NCBI GenBank assembly: GCA_947649625.1
Contig: CANSSJ010000001.1
Coordinates: 1 to 64,000 of the forward strand
Reading direction: 5' to 3'
From: an uncultured Bacillota bacterium
GTDB taxonomy: Bacteria > Bacillota > Clostridia > Oscillospirales > Oscillospiraceae
DNA length: 64,000 nt
A model generated the notes under the pieces. The model was not told the DNA's origin. It made no database searches and saw only the letters and a program-made list of their open reading frames with translations. Each line of letters starts with the position of its first letter. The first letter of the stretch is position 1. A program made the position numbers and the translations under genes. Positions 16,470-26,295 of this stretch are shown in pieces.

Positions 16470-17576
16470 ATGAAATTCTCCTGCGAAAAGGCCCTGCTGT
16501 CCGCCGCTGTGTCCGTCACTTCCCGGGCGGTGGCTGCCAAGAGCTCTATCCCCGCCATGGAGGGCATTCTCATCGAGGCGGGGGCTACGCTCCGCCTTAC
16601 CGGCTACAACCTGGAGACCGGCATCCAGGCCACCGTTCCCGCTGAGATTACCGAGGGGGGCTCCCTGGTGCTGTCCGCCCGGCTCTTCGGTGAGATCGTC
16701 CGCAAAATGCCCGATGATGTGGTGGTCTTCTCCTCTCAGGGGTACACCGTCAACATCAAATGCGGCCTGTCCGAATTTAACATCCTGGGCACCGACCCGG
16801 AGGAGTTCCCCGAACTGCCCTCGGTGGATCAGCAGAACGCCTTGACCATCAGGCAGCCGGTGCTCCGGTCCATGATCGGGCAGACCCTCTTTGCCGTCAG
16901 CGATAACGAGAGCCGGCCCATTCACACCGGTTCTCTCTTCGAGGTGGATGGGACGGGCCTCACCGTAGTGTCGGTGGACGGCTACCGCCTGGCCCTGCGC
17001 CACGAGGCGGTGGAGGAAAAGAAGGGGGTGGAAGACTTCTCCTTTGTGGTTCCCGGCTCCGCCCTGAGCGAGGTGGAGAAGATCTGCTCCGGTGAGGAGG
17101 AGGTCACTGTCACCCAAGGGGCCCGGCACATCATGTTTCAGACCGGCGATACCGTGCTGGTCTGCCGCCGGCTGGAGGGGGATTTCCTGGCCTATAAGAA
17201 CGCCATTCCCCGGAACAACACCGTCAAGGTGGAGGTGGAGGCCCGGGCCCTGCTGGCCTCCATCGACCGGGTGTCTCTCATCATCAGTGAAAAGCTCAAA
17301 TCTCCTCTGCGCTGCGTCTTTGGGGATGGAGTGGTGGACATTACCACCAAGACCGCCATCGGCGACGCCGCCGACCGGTGCGTTATCTCCGGCGACGGCG
17401 GCGGGCTGGAAATCGGCTTCAATAACAAGTACCTGATGGACGCCCTCAAGGCCGCCCCCGCCGACAAACTGCGGATGGAATTCACCTCCGGCGTAGCCCC
17501 CTGCGTCATCCTGCCCGCCGAGGGGGAGGAGAACTTTGTCTATATGGTCCTGCCGGTGCGGCTGAAGGCCAATTGA
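16470..17576 (+). CDS. dnaN: DNA polymerase III beta subunit (sliding clamp)
   Basis: Ring-shaped processivity clamp with three homologous domains, 368 residues. It begins MKFSCEKALLSAAVSVTSRA and contains the VSVDGYRLALRH motif in domain 2 and the C-terminal PVRLKAN that ends beta clamps. A GGAGG site precedes the ATG. It leads the dnaN-yaaA-recF-remB set. Confidence 0.97.
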   Translation: MKFSCEKALLSAAVSVTSRAVAAKSSIPAMEGILIEAGATLRLTGYNLETGIQATVPAEITEGGSLVLSARLFGEIVRKMPDDVVVFSSQGYTVNIKCGLSEFNILGTDPEEFPELPSVDQQNALTIRQPVLRSMIGQTLFAVSDNESRPIHTGSLFEVDGTGLTVVSVDGYRLALRHEAVEEKKGVEDFSFVVPGSALSEVEKICSGEEEVTVTQGARHIMFQTGDTVLVCRRLEGDFLAYKNAIPRNNTVKVEVEARALLASIDRVSLIISEKLKSPLRCVFGDGVVDITTKTAIGDAADRCVISGDGGGLEIGFNNKYLMDALKAAPADKLRMEFTSGVAPCVILPAEGEENFVYMVLPVRLKAN

Positions 17577-17624
17577 TGGAAAATGTGGAAAGTTTCACGT
17601 GAAACATGAGAAAAAGGGGATAAA

Positions 17625-17840
17625 ATGGAAACACACGAAATCAAAATCCATACTGAATATATCAAGCTCCAGGATCTCCTCAAGTTCGCCAGGGCGGTAG
17701 AGACCGGCGGGGATGCCAAGCTCATCATCCAGGAGGGCCGGGTAGCCGTCAACGGAGAGCCCTGCCCCATGCGGGGCAAGAAGCTGCGCCCCGGAGACCG
17801 GGCTGTGATTGATAGCGAAACGGAGCTTGTGGTCACGTGA
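17625..17840 (+). CDS. yaaA: S4-domain protein YaaA (RlbA-like)
   Basis: The 71-residue S4 RNA-binding protein always found between dnaN and recF in Firmicutes. It is reported to take part in ribosome biogenesis in Bacillus. The S4 core IKLQDLLKFARAVETGGDAK and the EGRVAVNGEP loop are clear. Its TGA overlaps the GTG start of recF by 4 nt. Confidence 0.93.
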   Translation: METHEIKIHTEYIKLQDLLKFARAVETGGDAKLIIQEGRVAVNGEPCPMRGKKLRPGDRAVIDSETELVVT

Positions 17841-18940
17841 TCGTCAAACGTCTGGAGCTGGACTTCTTCCGCAACTATGCCCATCTGGAGGCAGACTTTG
17901 ACCCCGGGGTCAACCTGATCTACGGCGACAACGCCCAAGGCAAAACCAATTTACTGGAGGCCGTCGCCTACCTGTCTGCCGCCCGCTCCCACCGGGCCCG
18001 GTACGATCGGGAGATGATTATGCTGGACATCGACTCCGCCTTTGTCAAGGGGGAGGTGTCCAGCCGTAACCGGGGTTTTACTCTGGAGGCCAAACTCTTC
18101 CGGGGACGAGGCAGGCAGTTGTACTCCAACGGCGTGAAGCTGAAAACCGCCGGGGAGCTGGCGGGAATTCTGAACACCGTGCTCTTCTGCCCTGAGGACC
18201 TGTCCCTCATCAAGGCGGGGGGCGCGGAGCGGCGGCGGTTTCTGGACGGGGCCATCTGCCAGCTGCGGCCCCGGTACGCCCAGGCCCTGGCGGAGTATAA
18301 CCGGCTCTACGACCACAAGACCCGCATCCTCCGGGACTGGCCGGAGAATCCCTCTCTGTTGGATACCCTGGACGACTTCAATCTGCGCATGGCCCAGACC
18401 GGAGCCATTATCATTCACTACCGGGCCCATTTTGTCAAGCGCCTGCGGGAACGGGCCCCGGCCATCCACGGGGATTTCTCCGGGGGCCGGGAGGGGTTGG
18501 AGCTGGGCTATGAGACGGTGTCCATGGTGGACGACCCCCAGAAGCAGCCCCGGGAGCTGCTCCCCCTCCTGCTGGAGCACCAGGAGAAGCACCGTCAGGC
18601 GGAAATCGACAGCCGGCAGTGCCTGTCCGGGCCCCACAAGGACGACCTGTCTGTCAGAATCGGCGGGCAGGAGGCCAAGACCTATGCCTCCCAGGGCCAG
18701 ACCAGGACGGCGGCCCTGTCCCTCAAGCTGGCCCAGCGGGAGATTTTTCAGGAGGAGACCGGGGAGTGGCCTGTCCTCCTGCTGGACGACGTCCTCTCTG
18801 AGCTGGACCCCAAGCGGCAGGCCTTCGTCCTCAACCGCATCCGGGGGGGACAGGTGTTCATCACCTGCTGCGAGGAAGAGAAGCTGGAGGGTCTGGAGGG
18901 TGGGAAGGCCTTTCATGTCCACGACGGGAGATTGGTATGA
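17837..18940 (+). CDS. recF: DNA replication and repair protein RecF
   Basis: SMC-like ATPase that loads RecA at gaps. The 367-residue product has Walker A YGDNAQGKTN near residue 30, the signature LSGPHKDDL and Walker B LLLDDVLSELD. It starts at GTG 17837, inside the yaaA stop, so the two are translationally coupled. Its own stop overlaps the ATG of the next gene. Confidence 0.96.
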   Translation: MIVKRLELDFFRNYAHLEADFDPGVNLIYGDNAQGKTNLLEAVAYLSAARSHRARYDREMIMLDIDSAFVKGEVSSRNRGFTLEAKLFRGRGRQLYSNGVKLKTAGELAGILNTVLFCPEDLSLIKAGGAERRRFLDGAICQLRPRYAQALAEYNRLYDHKTRILRDWPENPSLLDTLDDFNLRMAQTGAIIIHYRAHFVKRLRERAPAIHGDFSGGREGLELGYETVSMVDDPQKQPRELLPLLLEHQEKHRQAEIDSRQCLSGPHKDDLSVRIGGQEAKTYASQGQTRTAALSLKLAQREIFQEETGEWPVLLLDDVLSELDPKRQAFVLNRIRGGQVFITCCEEEKLEGLEGGKAFHVHDGRLV

Positions 18941-19416
18941 AACAGACAGCGGTAAGATATTTTACCTTTTTAAGGTGCTATCATACCTTGATAATCTGGG
19001 GGCTCTATGCCGGGCTGGTGTTGATGACCTTTTTCCGTCTGCACCTCCCCGGGGAACGGTGGATCTGGATCTCCTGGCTTGGAGTCGCCGGATATTTCTT
19101 CTCAATGACAAAATTGAAATCTCACCAGTCCATCCCCCGGAAATACCTCAAACTTTTGGTCGTGATTCTGATATGTTCCATCTTATTCAGCCTTTTCGAC
19201 AGTTTTTTTACCATTTCCGGATGGGCAAATGGCAGACCGCGACTTATGGAAGGCAGTTATGTTCTGATTTACAAAGGTTCTGTCAAAAACAGTTTAACAG
19301 AGCAGGAATATCATTTCCTCAAGTGTTTGGAACAGCAAAATGAGGCCGCCCACATGTTAGTGTTTTGGGCAATCTTTTCAATTTTCCGCTGTGAAAGAAA
19401 AAAGGATGAGAGATAG
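18937..19416 (+). CDS. AT-rich membrane protein inserted between recF and remB
   Basis: A 159-residue product of unknown family. Hydrophobic segments lie at about residues 18-34, 43-57 and 71-91, with a fourth possible at 138-150. Base composition is clearly lower in GC than recF and remB. The gene overlaps recF by 4 nt and its TAG overlaps the remB GTG by 1 nt, so it has been fitted into the coupled operon. No motif suggests a function. Its composition is compatible with relatively recent acquisition. Confidence 0.7.
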   Translation: MKQTAVRYFTFLRCYHTLIIWGLYAGLVLMTFFRLHLPGERWIWISWLGVAGYFFSMTKLKSHQSIPRKYLKLLVVILICSILFSLFDSFFTISGWANGRPRLMEGSYVLIYKGSVKNSLTEQEYHFLKCLEQQNEAAHMLVFWAIFSIFRCERKKDER

Positions 19417-19679
19417 TGTATTTACACCTCGGCCAATCGGTCGTCATCCCTGACGGGGACATTTTGGGCATCTTCGACCTGGACAACGCCAGCTGGGCCT
19501 ATAAGACCCGGGAGCTGCTGGAGCGGGCAGAGGCGGAGGGCCGGGCCATCTGGCTTACCGACGACCTGCCCCGGTCCTTCATCCTGGCCGACAGCCGCTG
19601 GGGGGAGCCGGTGGTCTACATCTCCCCTCTCTCCTCCGCCACCCTGGCCGCCCGGGCCGGGCGGGGCGGGCTGGAATAG
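19416..19679 (+). CDS. remB: RemB/YaaB-type extracellular matrix regulator
   Basis: An 87-residue DUF370-like protein. It begins MYLHLGQSVVIPDGDILGIF with FDLDNASWAYKTRELL, the pattern of Bacillus YaaB (RemB), whose relative RemA is a DNA-binding activator of matrix genes. Its place between recF and gyrB is the conserved one. GTG start at 19416. The C-terminal half is less conserved, so the role is inferred from family and position. Confidence 0.88.
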   Translation: MYLHLGQSVVIPDGDILGIFDLDNASWAYKTRELLERAEAEGRAIWLTDDLPRSFILADSRWGEPVVYISPLSSATLAARAGRGGLE

Positions 19680-19681
19680 AA

Positions 19682-19823
19682 AAAAGGCCCCCTTCGCAAA
19701 GGGGGCTGTCAGCCGCAGGCTGACTGGGGGGTTTCTTTCTTAATTAAGCTATAGCGCAAATAAAAAGAAACCCTCCGTCATTTGCTTCGCAAATGCCACC
19801 TCCCTTTGCGAAGGGAGGCTTTA
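19682..19823. repeat. Long imperfect palindromic repeat, family B copy 1
   Basis: A 142-bp element whose two arms each contain nested hairpins. Outer arms: AAAGGCCCCCTTCGCAAAGG and CCTTTGCGAAGGGAGGCTTT (ends at 19823). Inner parts include CAGCCGCAGGCTG and CATTTGCTTCGCAAATG. The element lies between remB and the next gene, shares end sequences with 35190-35329 and has no coding capacity. It looks like a miniature non-autonomous repeat. Confidence 0.75.
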
Positions 19824-19842
19824 AAAATAAGGAGGTTACAGT

Positions 19843-20253
19843 ATGGAATCCATCGAATATCTGTGGAAGGACCGCAAGCGTCATCTGGGCCTGCCCCTGT
19901 CCTTCACCCGCTACCGCCTCAGCGAGGACCGGCTGTTCTGTGAGACCGGTTTTCTCAACATTAAGTCCGACGAGGTACTCCTCTACCGGGTGCGGGACCT
20001 TCAATTAAACATGTCCCTGGGACAGCGGATTTTCGGCGTGGGGACGGTATGCGTGGTGTCCTCCGACAAGAGCATCCCTCATCTGGATTTGAAAAATGTG
20101 AAGCACCCCAGAGAGGTCAAGGAGCTGATCCACCAGCATGTGGAGGAGGCCAAGGACAAGCGGAGAATGCGCACCACCGAGCTGGTGGGCGGCGAAGTCG
20201 GCGAGGACGACTACCACGACACCGCCGACCTGGAAGACGAGGAACTGGATTAA
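19843..20253 (+). CDS. PH-like (YdbS/DUF304-type) domain protein
   Basis: The 136-residue soluble protein resembles the bacterial PH domain family: LPLSFTRYRLSEDRLFCETG followed by DEVLLYRVRDLQLNMSLGQR, RIFGVGTVCVVSS and a C-terminal helix EVKELIHQHVEEAKDKRR. The acidic tail (EDDYHDTADLEDEELD) is unusual. No membrane segment, unlike many YdbS proteins. The partner is unknown. It sits directly before gyrB behind AAGGAGG. Confidence 0.7.
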   Translation: MESIEYLWKDRKRHLGLPLSFTRYRLSEDRLFCETGFLNIKSDEVLLYRVRDLQLNMSLGQRIFGVGTVCVVSSDKSIPHLDLKNVKHPREVKELIHQHVEEAKDKRRMRTTELVGGEVGEDDYHDTADLEDEELD

Positions 20254-20280
20254 AGTATTTCACCATCGCGGAGGGTAACT

Positions 20281-22236
20281 ATGTCTGAAGAACGAATCGA
20301 ACTGAACGAACTGAACACCACCCAGACCGACCACGAGTACGGCGGCTCTGAGATTCAGGTCCTGGAGGGCCTGGAGGCGGTGCGCAAACGCCCGGGCATG
20401 TATATCGGCTCCACCTCGGAGTCCGGCCTGCACCACCTGGTGTATGAGATCGTGGATAACTCCATCGACGAGGCCCTGGCCGGTCACTGCACCGACATCA
20501 CCGTGACCATCAACCCGGGGAACACCATCACCGTCACTGACAACGGCCGGGGCATCCCGGTGGACATCCAGCCCCAGACGGGCCGGCCCGCCCTGGAGGT
20601 GGTCTTTACCGTCCTCCACGCCGGCGGAAAATTCGGCGGCGGCGGCTATAAGGTATCCGGCGGCCTCCACGGGGTGGGCGCCTCTGTGGTCAACGCCCTC
20701 AGCGAGTGGCTGGAGGTCCAGGTCCACAAAAACGGGGAAATTTATGAGATGAAGTTCTCCCGGGGCAAGATCACTCAAGAGATGAAGGTGGTGGGCAAGA
20801 CCGACCACACGGGCACCACCGTCACCTTCAAGCCCGACCCGGAGATGTTCGACACCCTGGAGTACAGCTACGACACCCTCCACACCCGTATGCGGGAGGA
20901 GGCCTTCCTCAACGCCGGCCTGCGCATCCAGACAGTGGACCTGCGCCCCGGCCGGGAGCAGGAGGACGACATGTGCTACGAGGGGGGCATCCGGGAGTTT
21001 GTCACCTTCATCAACAAGAACAAGGACCCCCTCCACAATGAAGTAATCTATATGTCCGGGGCCCGGGAGGACTCCATGGCCGAGGTGGCCATGCAGTACA
21101 ACGACGGCTACCAGGAGGTCATGGTCTCCTTCGCCAACAACGTCCACACCCCCGAGGGCGGGATGCACGAGGAGGGCTTCCGCCGGGCGCTGACCAACGT
21201 GCTCAACGCCTACGGCCGGAAGATCAAGCTGCTCAAGGACGACGAGAAAGTGTCCGGCGAGGACTGCCGGGAGGGCCTCACCGTGGTCATCTCGGTGAAG
21301 CTCACCGAGGCCCAGTTCGAGGGCCAGACCAAGGCCAAGCTGGGCAACAGCGAGATGCGCACCCTGGTCAACGCCATCGTATCGGAGAAGCTGGAGATTT
21401 ACCTGGAGGAGAACCCCGCCGTGGGCCGGGCCATCCTGGACAAAGCCCTGATGGCCAACCGGGCCCGGGAGGCCGCCCGGAAGGCCAGGGAGTCCATCCG
21501 CCGCAAGACCGCCCTGGGCGGGGCCGCCATGCCCGACAAGCTGCGGGACTGCAACGAGGCCAACCCGGAGCTCACCGAAATTTATATCGTCGAGGGCGAC
21601 TCCGCCGGCGGCTCGGCCACCCAGGGCCGGGACAGCCGCTTCCAGGCCATTCTCCCCCTGTGGGGCAAGATGCTCAACGTGGAGAAGGCCCGGGCGGATA
21701 AGGTCTATGGAAACGACAAGCTCACCCCCGTGATTACCGCCCTGGGGGCGGGCATCGGGGACGACTTCGACCTGAACAAGCTGCGGTATCACAAGGTCAT
21801 CATCATGGCCGACGCCGACGTGGACGGCGCCCACATCCGTACCCTGCTGCTCACCTTCTTCTTCCGCTTTATGCGGCCCCTGATTGAAAACGGTTACGTC
21901 TACTCCGCCGTGCCGCCGCTGTTCAAGCTGACAAGGGGCAAGCAGGTCCGGCTGGCCTTCTCTGAGGAGGAGCGGGACGCCATCTCCGCCGAGCTGCGGG
22001 GAGACAACCCCAACGCCAAGGTGGAGATCAACCGCTTTAAGGGCCTGGGCGAGATGAACCCCCATGAGCTGTGGGAGACCACCATGGACCCGGAAAAGCG
22101 CACCCTGCGGCGCATCGAGCTGGACGACGCTGTCCGGGCGGACGAGACCTTTACTATCCTTATGGGTGAGAAGGTGGAGCCCCGGAAGGAGTTCATCGAG
22201 CGCAACGCCAAGTACGCCGTCAACCTGGACTATTAA
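20281..22236 (+). CDS. gyrB: DNA gyrase subunit B
   Basis: ATPase subunit of gyrase, 651 residues. GHKL motifs are [18 protein letters not shown] and [13 protein letters not shown]. The TOPRIM motifs are EGDSAGGSA and [10 protein letters not shown], and the C-terminus has [10 protein letters not shown]. The segment after EGDSAGGSA reads [17 protein letters not shown], with Trp where the E. coli enzyme has the basic K447 position. It is separated from gyrA by one AT-rich lipoprotein gene. Confidence 0.97.
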   Translation: MSEERIELNELNTTQTDHEYGGSEIQVLEGLEAVRKRPGMYIGSTSESGLHHLVYEIVDNSIDEALAGHCTDITVTINPGNTITVTDNGRGIPVDIQPQTGRPALEVVFTVLHAGGKFGGGGYKVSGGLHGVGASVVNALSEWLEVQVHKNGEIYEMKFSRGKITQEMKVVGKTDHTGTTVTFKPDPEMFDTLEYSYDTLHTRMREEAFLNAGLRIQTVDLRPGREQEDDMCYEGGIREFVTFINKNKDPLHNEVIYMSGAREDSMAEVAMQYNDGYQEVMVSFANNVHTPEGGMHEEGFRRALTNVLNAYGRKIKLLKDDEKVSGEDCREGLTVVISVKLTEAQFEGQTKAKLGNSEMRTLVNAIVSEKLEIYLEENPAVGRAILDKALMANRAREAARKARESIRRKTALGGAAMPDKLRDCNEANPELTEIYIVEGDSAGGSATQGRDSRFQAILPLWGKMLNVEKARADKVYGNDKLTPVITALGAGIGDDFDLNKLRYHKVIIMADADVDGAHIRTLLLTFFFRFMRPLIENGYVYSAVPPLFKLTRGKQVRLAFSEEERDAISAELRGDNPNAKVEINRFKGLGEMNPHELWETTMDPEKRTLRRIELDDAVRADETFTILMGEKVEPRKEFIERNAKYAVNLDY

Positions 22237-22248
22237 AGAGGAAAACTG

Positions 22249-22764
22249 ATGAAAAGAATATTAAGCCTTTCTTTAGCATATTGCCTCATGTTCACTTTGG
22301 CAGGCTGCGGCAGTGGAATTTCAGAGGAACAGTATAATCAGGTTTGTGCTGAGCGGGATGCTTTACTTGCGGAGATTCAGGAACTGAAAGAGAATTTGCC
22401 GGATAAGGGTGCGGATATGGTGCCGGTCACAATCAGCGGTACATTTACAGCGACAGTTCGTGGCTTGATTCCCGGTTATCAACTTGATAATACAACGCTT
22501 CAAGTTGCAATAGTTACTCCATTTCAAAGCAGCCCCTTTGCGCTGTATGTGGGCGATTTAGCGGAGCAGTTGGAAGTAGGAGAAATCTATGTATTTGAAG
22601 TGAAACCAAAGGAAGCAGAGATTACCCCACAGGAGTACGAGAGAGGGATCTCCTTTTTTCCGGAAGTAATAGAACGGTATCACCTGCATATCTCCGGTTT
22701 TCGGATTGCCGGAGAGAAAGATTATGGGCTGGAGACGACCCACCTTGTGTTTGAGAAGCGATGA
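22249..22764 (+). CDS. AT-rich putative lipoprotein inserted between gyrB and gyrA
   Basis: A 171-residue product with a lipoprotein signal peptide: MKRILSLSLAYCLMFTLAGC, where LAGC is the lipobox at about residues 17-20. A short coiled-coil-like stretch (EEQYNQVCAERDALLAEIQE) follows, and then a soluble domain of unknown family. GC content is far below that of gyrB and gyrA. The gene occupies the gyrB-gyrA junction with only short spacers, which suggests insertion of a foreign gene into a core operon. Confidence 0.78.
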   Translation: MKRILSLSLAYCLMFTLAGCGSGISEEQYNQVCAERDALLAEIQELKENLPDKGADMVPVTISGTFTATVRGLIPGYQLDNTTLQVAIVTPFQSSPFALYVGDLAEQLEVGEIYVFEVKPKEAEITPQEYERGISFFPEVIERYHLHISGFRIAGEKDYGLETTHLVFEKR

Positions 22765-22786
22765 AACGTAAAGCGAGGAAATAACA

Positions 22787-25318
22787 ATGAGCAAGAAACC
22801 CCAATACGACCCCGAGGAGATTCGATTCCCGGACCAGAAGATCATCACCTCCTCCCTGGTGCCGGAGATGGAGAACTCCTATATTGAATATGCCATGTCG
22901 GTCATCGTGGGCCGGGCCCTGCCCGACGTGCGGGACGGCCTGAAGCCCGTCCACCGCCGCATCCTCTACGCCATGTACGAGGACAACCTGACGGCCGACA
23001 AGCCCTTCAAGAAGTCGGCTACCTGCGTAGGCGACGTGCTGGGCCGCTACCACCCCCACGGGGATCAGAGTGTGTATGACGCACTGGTCCGGCTGGCCCA
23101 GGACTTCTCTATGCGGTACATGCTGGTGGACGGCCACGGCAACTTCGGCTCGGTGGACGGCGACCCCCCGGCGGCCTACCGTTACACCGAGGCGCGCATG
23201 TCCAAGCTCTCCGACGAGATGCTCCGGGACATCGAGAAGGACACGGTGGACTGGGACCCCAACTTCGACGAGACGCGCCGGGAGCCCCGGACCCTCCCCT
23301 CCCGCTTCCCTAACCTGCTGGTAAACGGTTCCTCCGGCATCGCCGTAGGCATGGCCACCAACATCCCGCCCCACAACATGCGGGAGGTCATCAACGCGGC
23401 CATCTGTGTGCTGAACGATCCGGAGGCCACCCTGGCCGACCTGATGGAGCACATCCACGGCCCCGACTTCCCCACCCGGGCCATCATCATGGGCCGGGCG
23501 GGCATCCGCGCCGCCTACGCCACCGGCCGGGGCCGGGTGACCATCCGGGCGCGGCACGAGTTTGAGGAGTTCGGCAAGGACCGCACCCGCATTGTCATCA
23601 CCGAAATCCCCTACCAGGTGAACAAGCGGATGCTGATTAAAAACATGGCCGACCAGGTGGAGGACAAGCGGCTGGAGGGCATCTCCGACATCCGGGACGA
23701 GACCGACCGCAACGGGATGCGCATCGTCATCGAGCTGAAGCGGGACGCCAACCCCCAGGTGGTGCTGAACCGCCTCTTCGCCCAGACCCAGCTGCAGACC
23801 ACCTTCGCCATCAACATGCTGGCCCTGGTGGAGGTGAACGGCAAGCTCCAGCCCCGGATTCTCTCCCTGCGGCACATTCTGGACGAGTATATTGCCTATC
23901 AGGAGCAGGTCATCATCCGCCGGACGAAGTACGACCTGCGCAAGGCCCAGGAGCGGGCCCATATTTTGGAAGGCCTGCTCATCGCCCAGGACAACATCGA
24001 CGAGGTCATCCACATCCTGCGCACCAGCTACGACAACGGCAAGGAGCGGCTGATGGAGCGGTTCAGTCTGGACGACGTCCAGGCCCAGGCCATCTGCGAC
24101 ATGCGGCTCATCGCCCTCCAGGGACTGAACCGGGAGAAGCTGGAGGCGGAGTACAAGGAGCTGGAGGAGCGCATCGCGTATTTCAACCGGCTGTTGGCCA
24201 GTGAAGAGATGCTGCGGGGCGTTCTGAAGGAGGAGCTCACCGCCATCCGGGACAAGTATGGCGACGACCGGGTCACCGAGATCCAGGATGTGGAGGACGA
24301 GATCGATATCGAGGACCTCATCGAGGAGGAGCAGTGTGTCTTCACCCTCACCCAGGCGGGCTATATCAAGCGCACCCCGGTGAGCGAGTACGCCGCCCAA
24401 AGTAAGGGCGGCATGGGCAAGAAGGGCATCACCACCCGGGAGGAGGACTACGTCGTCGACGTCTTCACCGCCTCCACCCACGACTATATCCTGTTCTTCA
24501 CCGACACCGGCAAGGTCTACCGGAAGAAGGGCTATCAGATTCCCGAGAGCGGCAAGACTGCCAAGGGGACCAACATCATCAACATCCTCCAGGTGGAGCA
24601 GGGGGAGCGGGTGCAGGCCATGCTCCACTACCGGGAGAAGGAAAACGAGGAGTTGTACCTGTTTATGGTGACCCGGAACGGCACCGTGAAGCGGCTGCCC
24701 GTCCGCACCCTGAAAAACCTGCGGAACAACGGCATCCGGGCCCTGCGCCTGGACGAAGGGGACCAGCTTGTCTCCGTCCGGGAGACCGACGGCACCAAAA
24801 AGATTCTCATTGCCACCCACGACGGCATGGCCGTCTGCTTTGACGAGAATGACGTGCGGGCCATGGGCCGGGACGCCGTGGGCGTCCGGGGCATCCGCCT
24901 GCGGGAGGGGGACTATGTGGTGGGGGCCGCCCGGATGACCGAGGGCCGGACCGTGCTGTCCATCACCGAGAAGGGCTTCGGCAAGCGCACCCCCGTGGAG
25001 GAGTATCGGATCACCAACCGGGGCGGCATCGGCATCAAAAACTATATGATTACCGAGAAAACCGGCCCCATCGTGGGGGTCAAGGTGGTGGACGGCTCCG
25101 AGGACCTGCTGGTGGTTACCCAGGCGGGCATCCTCATCCGCACCCACGTGGACGCCATCAAGCAGTGCGGCCGGTCCACCCAGGGGGTCATCGTTATGCG
25201 CTTCAAGGAGGAGGGGGACAGGGTGATCTCCCTGGCTCTGGCCGACCGGGAGGAGAACGCCGAGACCGCCCAGCCGGAGGAGACTCCCTCCGAGAGCGAG
25301 GCTCCGTCCGAAGAGTGA
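22787..25318 (+). CDS. gyrA: DNA gyrase subunit A
   Basis: Breakage-reunion subunit, 843 residues. The active-site Tyr is in [11 protein letters not shown] and the C-terminal pinwheel begins after about residue 510 with a GyrA-box-like [10 protein letters not shown]. In the quinolone region [18 protein letters not shown] the residue equivalent to E. coli Ser83 is Gln; the Asp87 equivalent is retained. The C-terminal tail is acidic. Its stop lies 2 nt before a REP-like unit. Confidence 0.96.
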   Translation: MSKKPQYDPEEIRFPDQKIITSSLVPEMENSYIEYAMSVIVGRALPDVRDGLKPVHRRILYAMYEDNLTADKPFKKSATCVGDVLGRYHPHGDQSVYDALVRLAQDFSMRYMLVDGHGNFGSVDGDPPAAYRYTEARMSKLSDEMLRDIEKDTVDWDPNFDETRREPRTLPSRFPNLLVNGSSGIAVGMATNIPPHNMREVINAAICVLNDPEATLADLMEHIHGPDFPTRAIIMGRAGIRAAYATGRGRVTIRARHEFEEFGKDRTRIVITEIPYQVNKRMLIKNMADQVEDKRLEGISDIRDETDRNGMRIVIELKRDANPQVVLNRLFAQTQLQTTFAINMLALVEVNGKLQPRILSLRHILDEYIAYQEQVIIRRTKYDLRKAQERAHILEGLLIAQDNIDEVIHILRTSYDNGKERLMERFSLDDVQAQAICDMRLIALQGLNREKLEAEYKELEERIAYFNRLLASEEMLRGVLKEELTAIRDKYGDDRVTEIQDVEDEIDIEDLIEEEQCVFTLTQAGYIKRTPVSEYAAQSKGGMGKKGITTREEDYVVDVFTASTHDYILFFTDTGKVYRKKGYQIPESGKTAKGTNIINILQVEQGERVQAMLHYREKENEELYLFMVTRNGTVKRLPVRTLKNLRNNGIRALRLDEGDQLVSVRETDGTKKILIATHDGMAVCFDENDVRAMGRDAVGVRGIRLREGDYVVGAARMTEGRTVLSITEKGFGKRTPVEEYRITNRGGIGIKNYMITEKTGPIVGVKVVDGSEDLLVVTQAGILIRTHVDAIKQCGRSTQGVIVMRFKEEGDRVISLALADREENAETAQPEETPSESEAPSEE

Positions 25319-25320
25319 CC

Positions 25321-25344
25321 GTAGGGGCGGCCTTTGGCCGCCCG
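25321..25344 (+). repeat. Single REP-like unit after gyrA
   Basis: One GTAGGGGCGG unit with stem GGGCGGCC/GGCCGCCC and a TTT loop (25325-25343). It is identical to the one at 26224 except for the first base. It lies between the gyrA stop and the ribosome site of the next gene. Confidence 0.85.
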
Positions 25345-25364
25345 CCCGAAAGGAGGTTTGACCG

Positions 25365-25760
25365 ATGAAAAAACGCGTTACCTACCGGCCCAGCAAGGCG
25401 GCGGGCACCCTTGGCGCGATCTGGGGCGGGGTGTTTGTCCTCATTGGCCTGTTTATTGTCATCCCCACCTTTGGCCCCTTTGGGCTGCTGTGGACCTTGG
25501 GCGCCGCGGCCATCACCGGTATGAACGCCTATCAGACCTTTGGAAAGAAATATGTGGGGCCGGAGATCAATATCGAAGAAGAGGAGCGGACCGGTCGGCC
25601 GCCGGCCGCCCCTCCCCCGTCTGAGACCCACGACCACATCCCCTCCACCGCTCTGGATGCCAAGCGCCGCCTGGAGCAGCTGGAGAGCCTGAAGTCCGCC
25701 GGACTGATCGACGACCGGGAGTACCGGGAGAAGCGGGAACAGATTTTGAAGGAGCTGTAA
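25365..25760 (+). CDS. Two-TM protein with C-terminal SHOCT motif
   Basis: The 131-residue product has two hydrophobic segments at about residues 17-34 and 39-55, a Pro-rich acidic linker, and a C-terminal SHOCT-like module (RLEQLESLKSAGLIDDREYR then EKREQILKEL). SHOCT is a short oligomerisation motif found at the ends of many unrelated proteins. Function unknown. It follows gyrA and is 3 nt from the next gene. Confidence 0.8.
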   Translation: MKKRVTYRPSKAAGTLGAIWGGVFVLIGLFIVIPTFGPFGLLWTLGAAAITGMNAYQTFGKKYVGPEINIEEEERTGRPPAAPPPSETHDHIPSTALDAKRRLEQLESLKSAGLIDDREYREKREQILKEL

Positions 25761-25763
25761 GGC

Positions 25764-26219
25764 ATGAAATTAGCAAACGCCCTGTCCCAGCGGTCGGAAT
25801 TGCAGACCCGCATCCGCCAGCTGGAAAGCCGGCTGAACAACAACGCCCAGGTCCAGGAGGGGGAACAGCCCGCCGAGGACCCTATGGAGCTGCTCCAGGA
25901 GCTGGATGCGGACTACGCCCGGCTGGAGGAGCTGATCTCCGCCATCAACCGCACCAACAACTCAACCAAACTGGAGGACGGAGCCACCCTCTCCGACTTG
26001 CTGGCCCGCCGTGACTGCCTCAAGGGGAAGCTGTCCGCCCTGCGGGGCTTTCTGGACAACGCCAGCGCCCTGGTCCGCCGCCACAGCGCCAGCGAGATCA
26101 AGGTAAAGAGCACCGTTAATGTCCGGGAGCTTCAAAAGCAGGTGGATGGCCTGTCCAAGGAGCTGCGGGAGCTGGAGGAGACCATCCAGGAGAAGAACTG
26201 GACCACCGAACTGCTGTGA
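25764..26219 (+). CDS. DIP1984-family coiled-coil protein
   Basis: The 151-residue, mostly helical soluble protein matches the DIP1984 (septicolysin-like) family pattern: MKLANALSQRSELQTRIRQL, then LEELISAINRTNNSTKL, LSDLLARRDCLKGKLSALR and a C-terminal coiled coil. The biochemical role of the family is not established. It is probably co-transcribed with the SHOCT protein. Confidence 0.82.
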   Translation: MKLANALSQRSELQTRIRQLESRLNNNAQVQEGEQPAEDPMELLQELDADYARLEELISAINRTNNSTKLEDGATLSDLLARRDCLKGKLSALRGFLDNASALVRRHSASEIKVKSTVNVRELQKQVDGLSKELRELEETIQEKNWTTELL

Positions 26220-26223
26220 CCCC

Positions 26224-26295
26224 ATAGGGGCGGCCTTTGGCCGCCCGCGGGTGACAGAAACGGTTAGATTACAGGCGGCCAAAGGCCGCCCCTAC
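26224..26295. repeat. REP-like inverted pair after the DIP1984 gene
   Basis: Two units, 26224-26247 (first base changed, ATAG) and 26272-26295 (reverse), with identical stems (GGGCGGCC/GGCCGCCC), facing each other across 24 nt. The flanking stretch 26296-26506 up to rnhA has no gene that I can support. It contains a tRNA T-arm-like GGGTTCGAATCCC at about 26389-26401 without the rest of a tRNA. Confidence 0.85.

Noticed and set aside
20260..22065. Open frame of about 600 codons antisense to gyrB
   Set aside because: Rich in Val/Gly/His/Leu with no domain, no ribosome site and no promoter. It arises from the codon bias of the GC-rich gene on the other strand.
22622..25147. Open frame of about 840 codons antisense to gyrA
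   Set aside because: Same low-complexity composition and no start context; shadow of gyrA.
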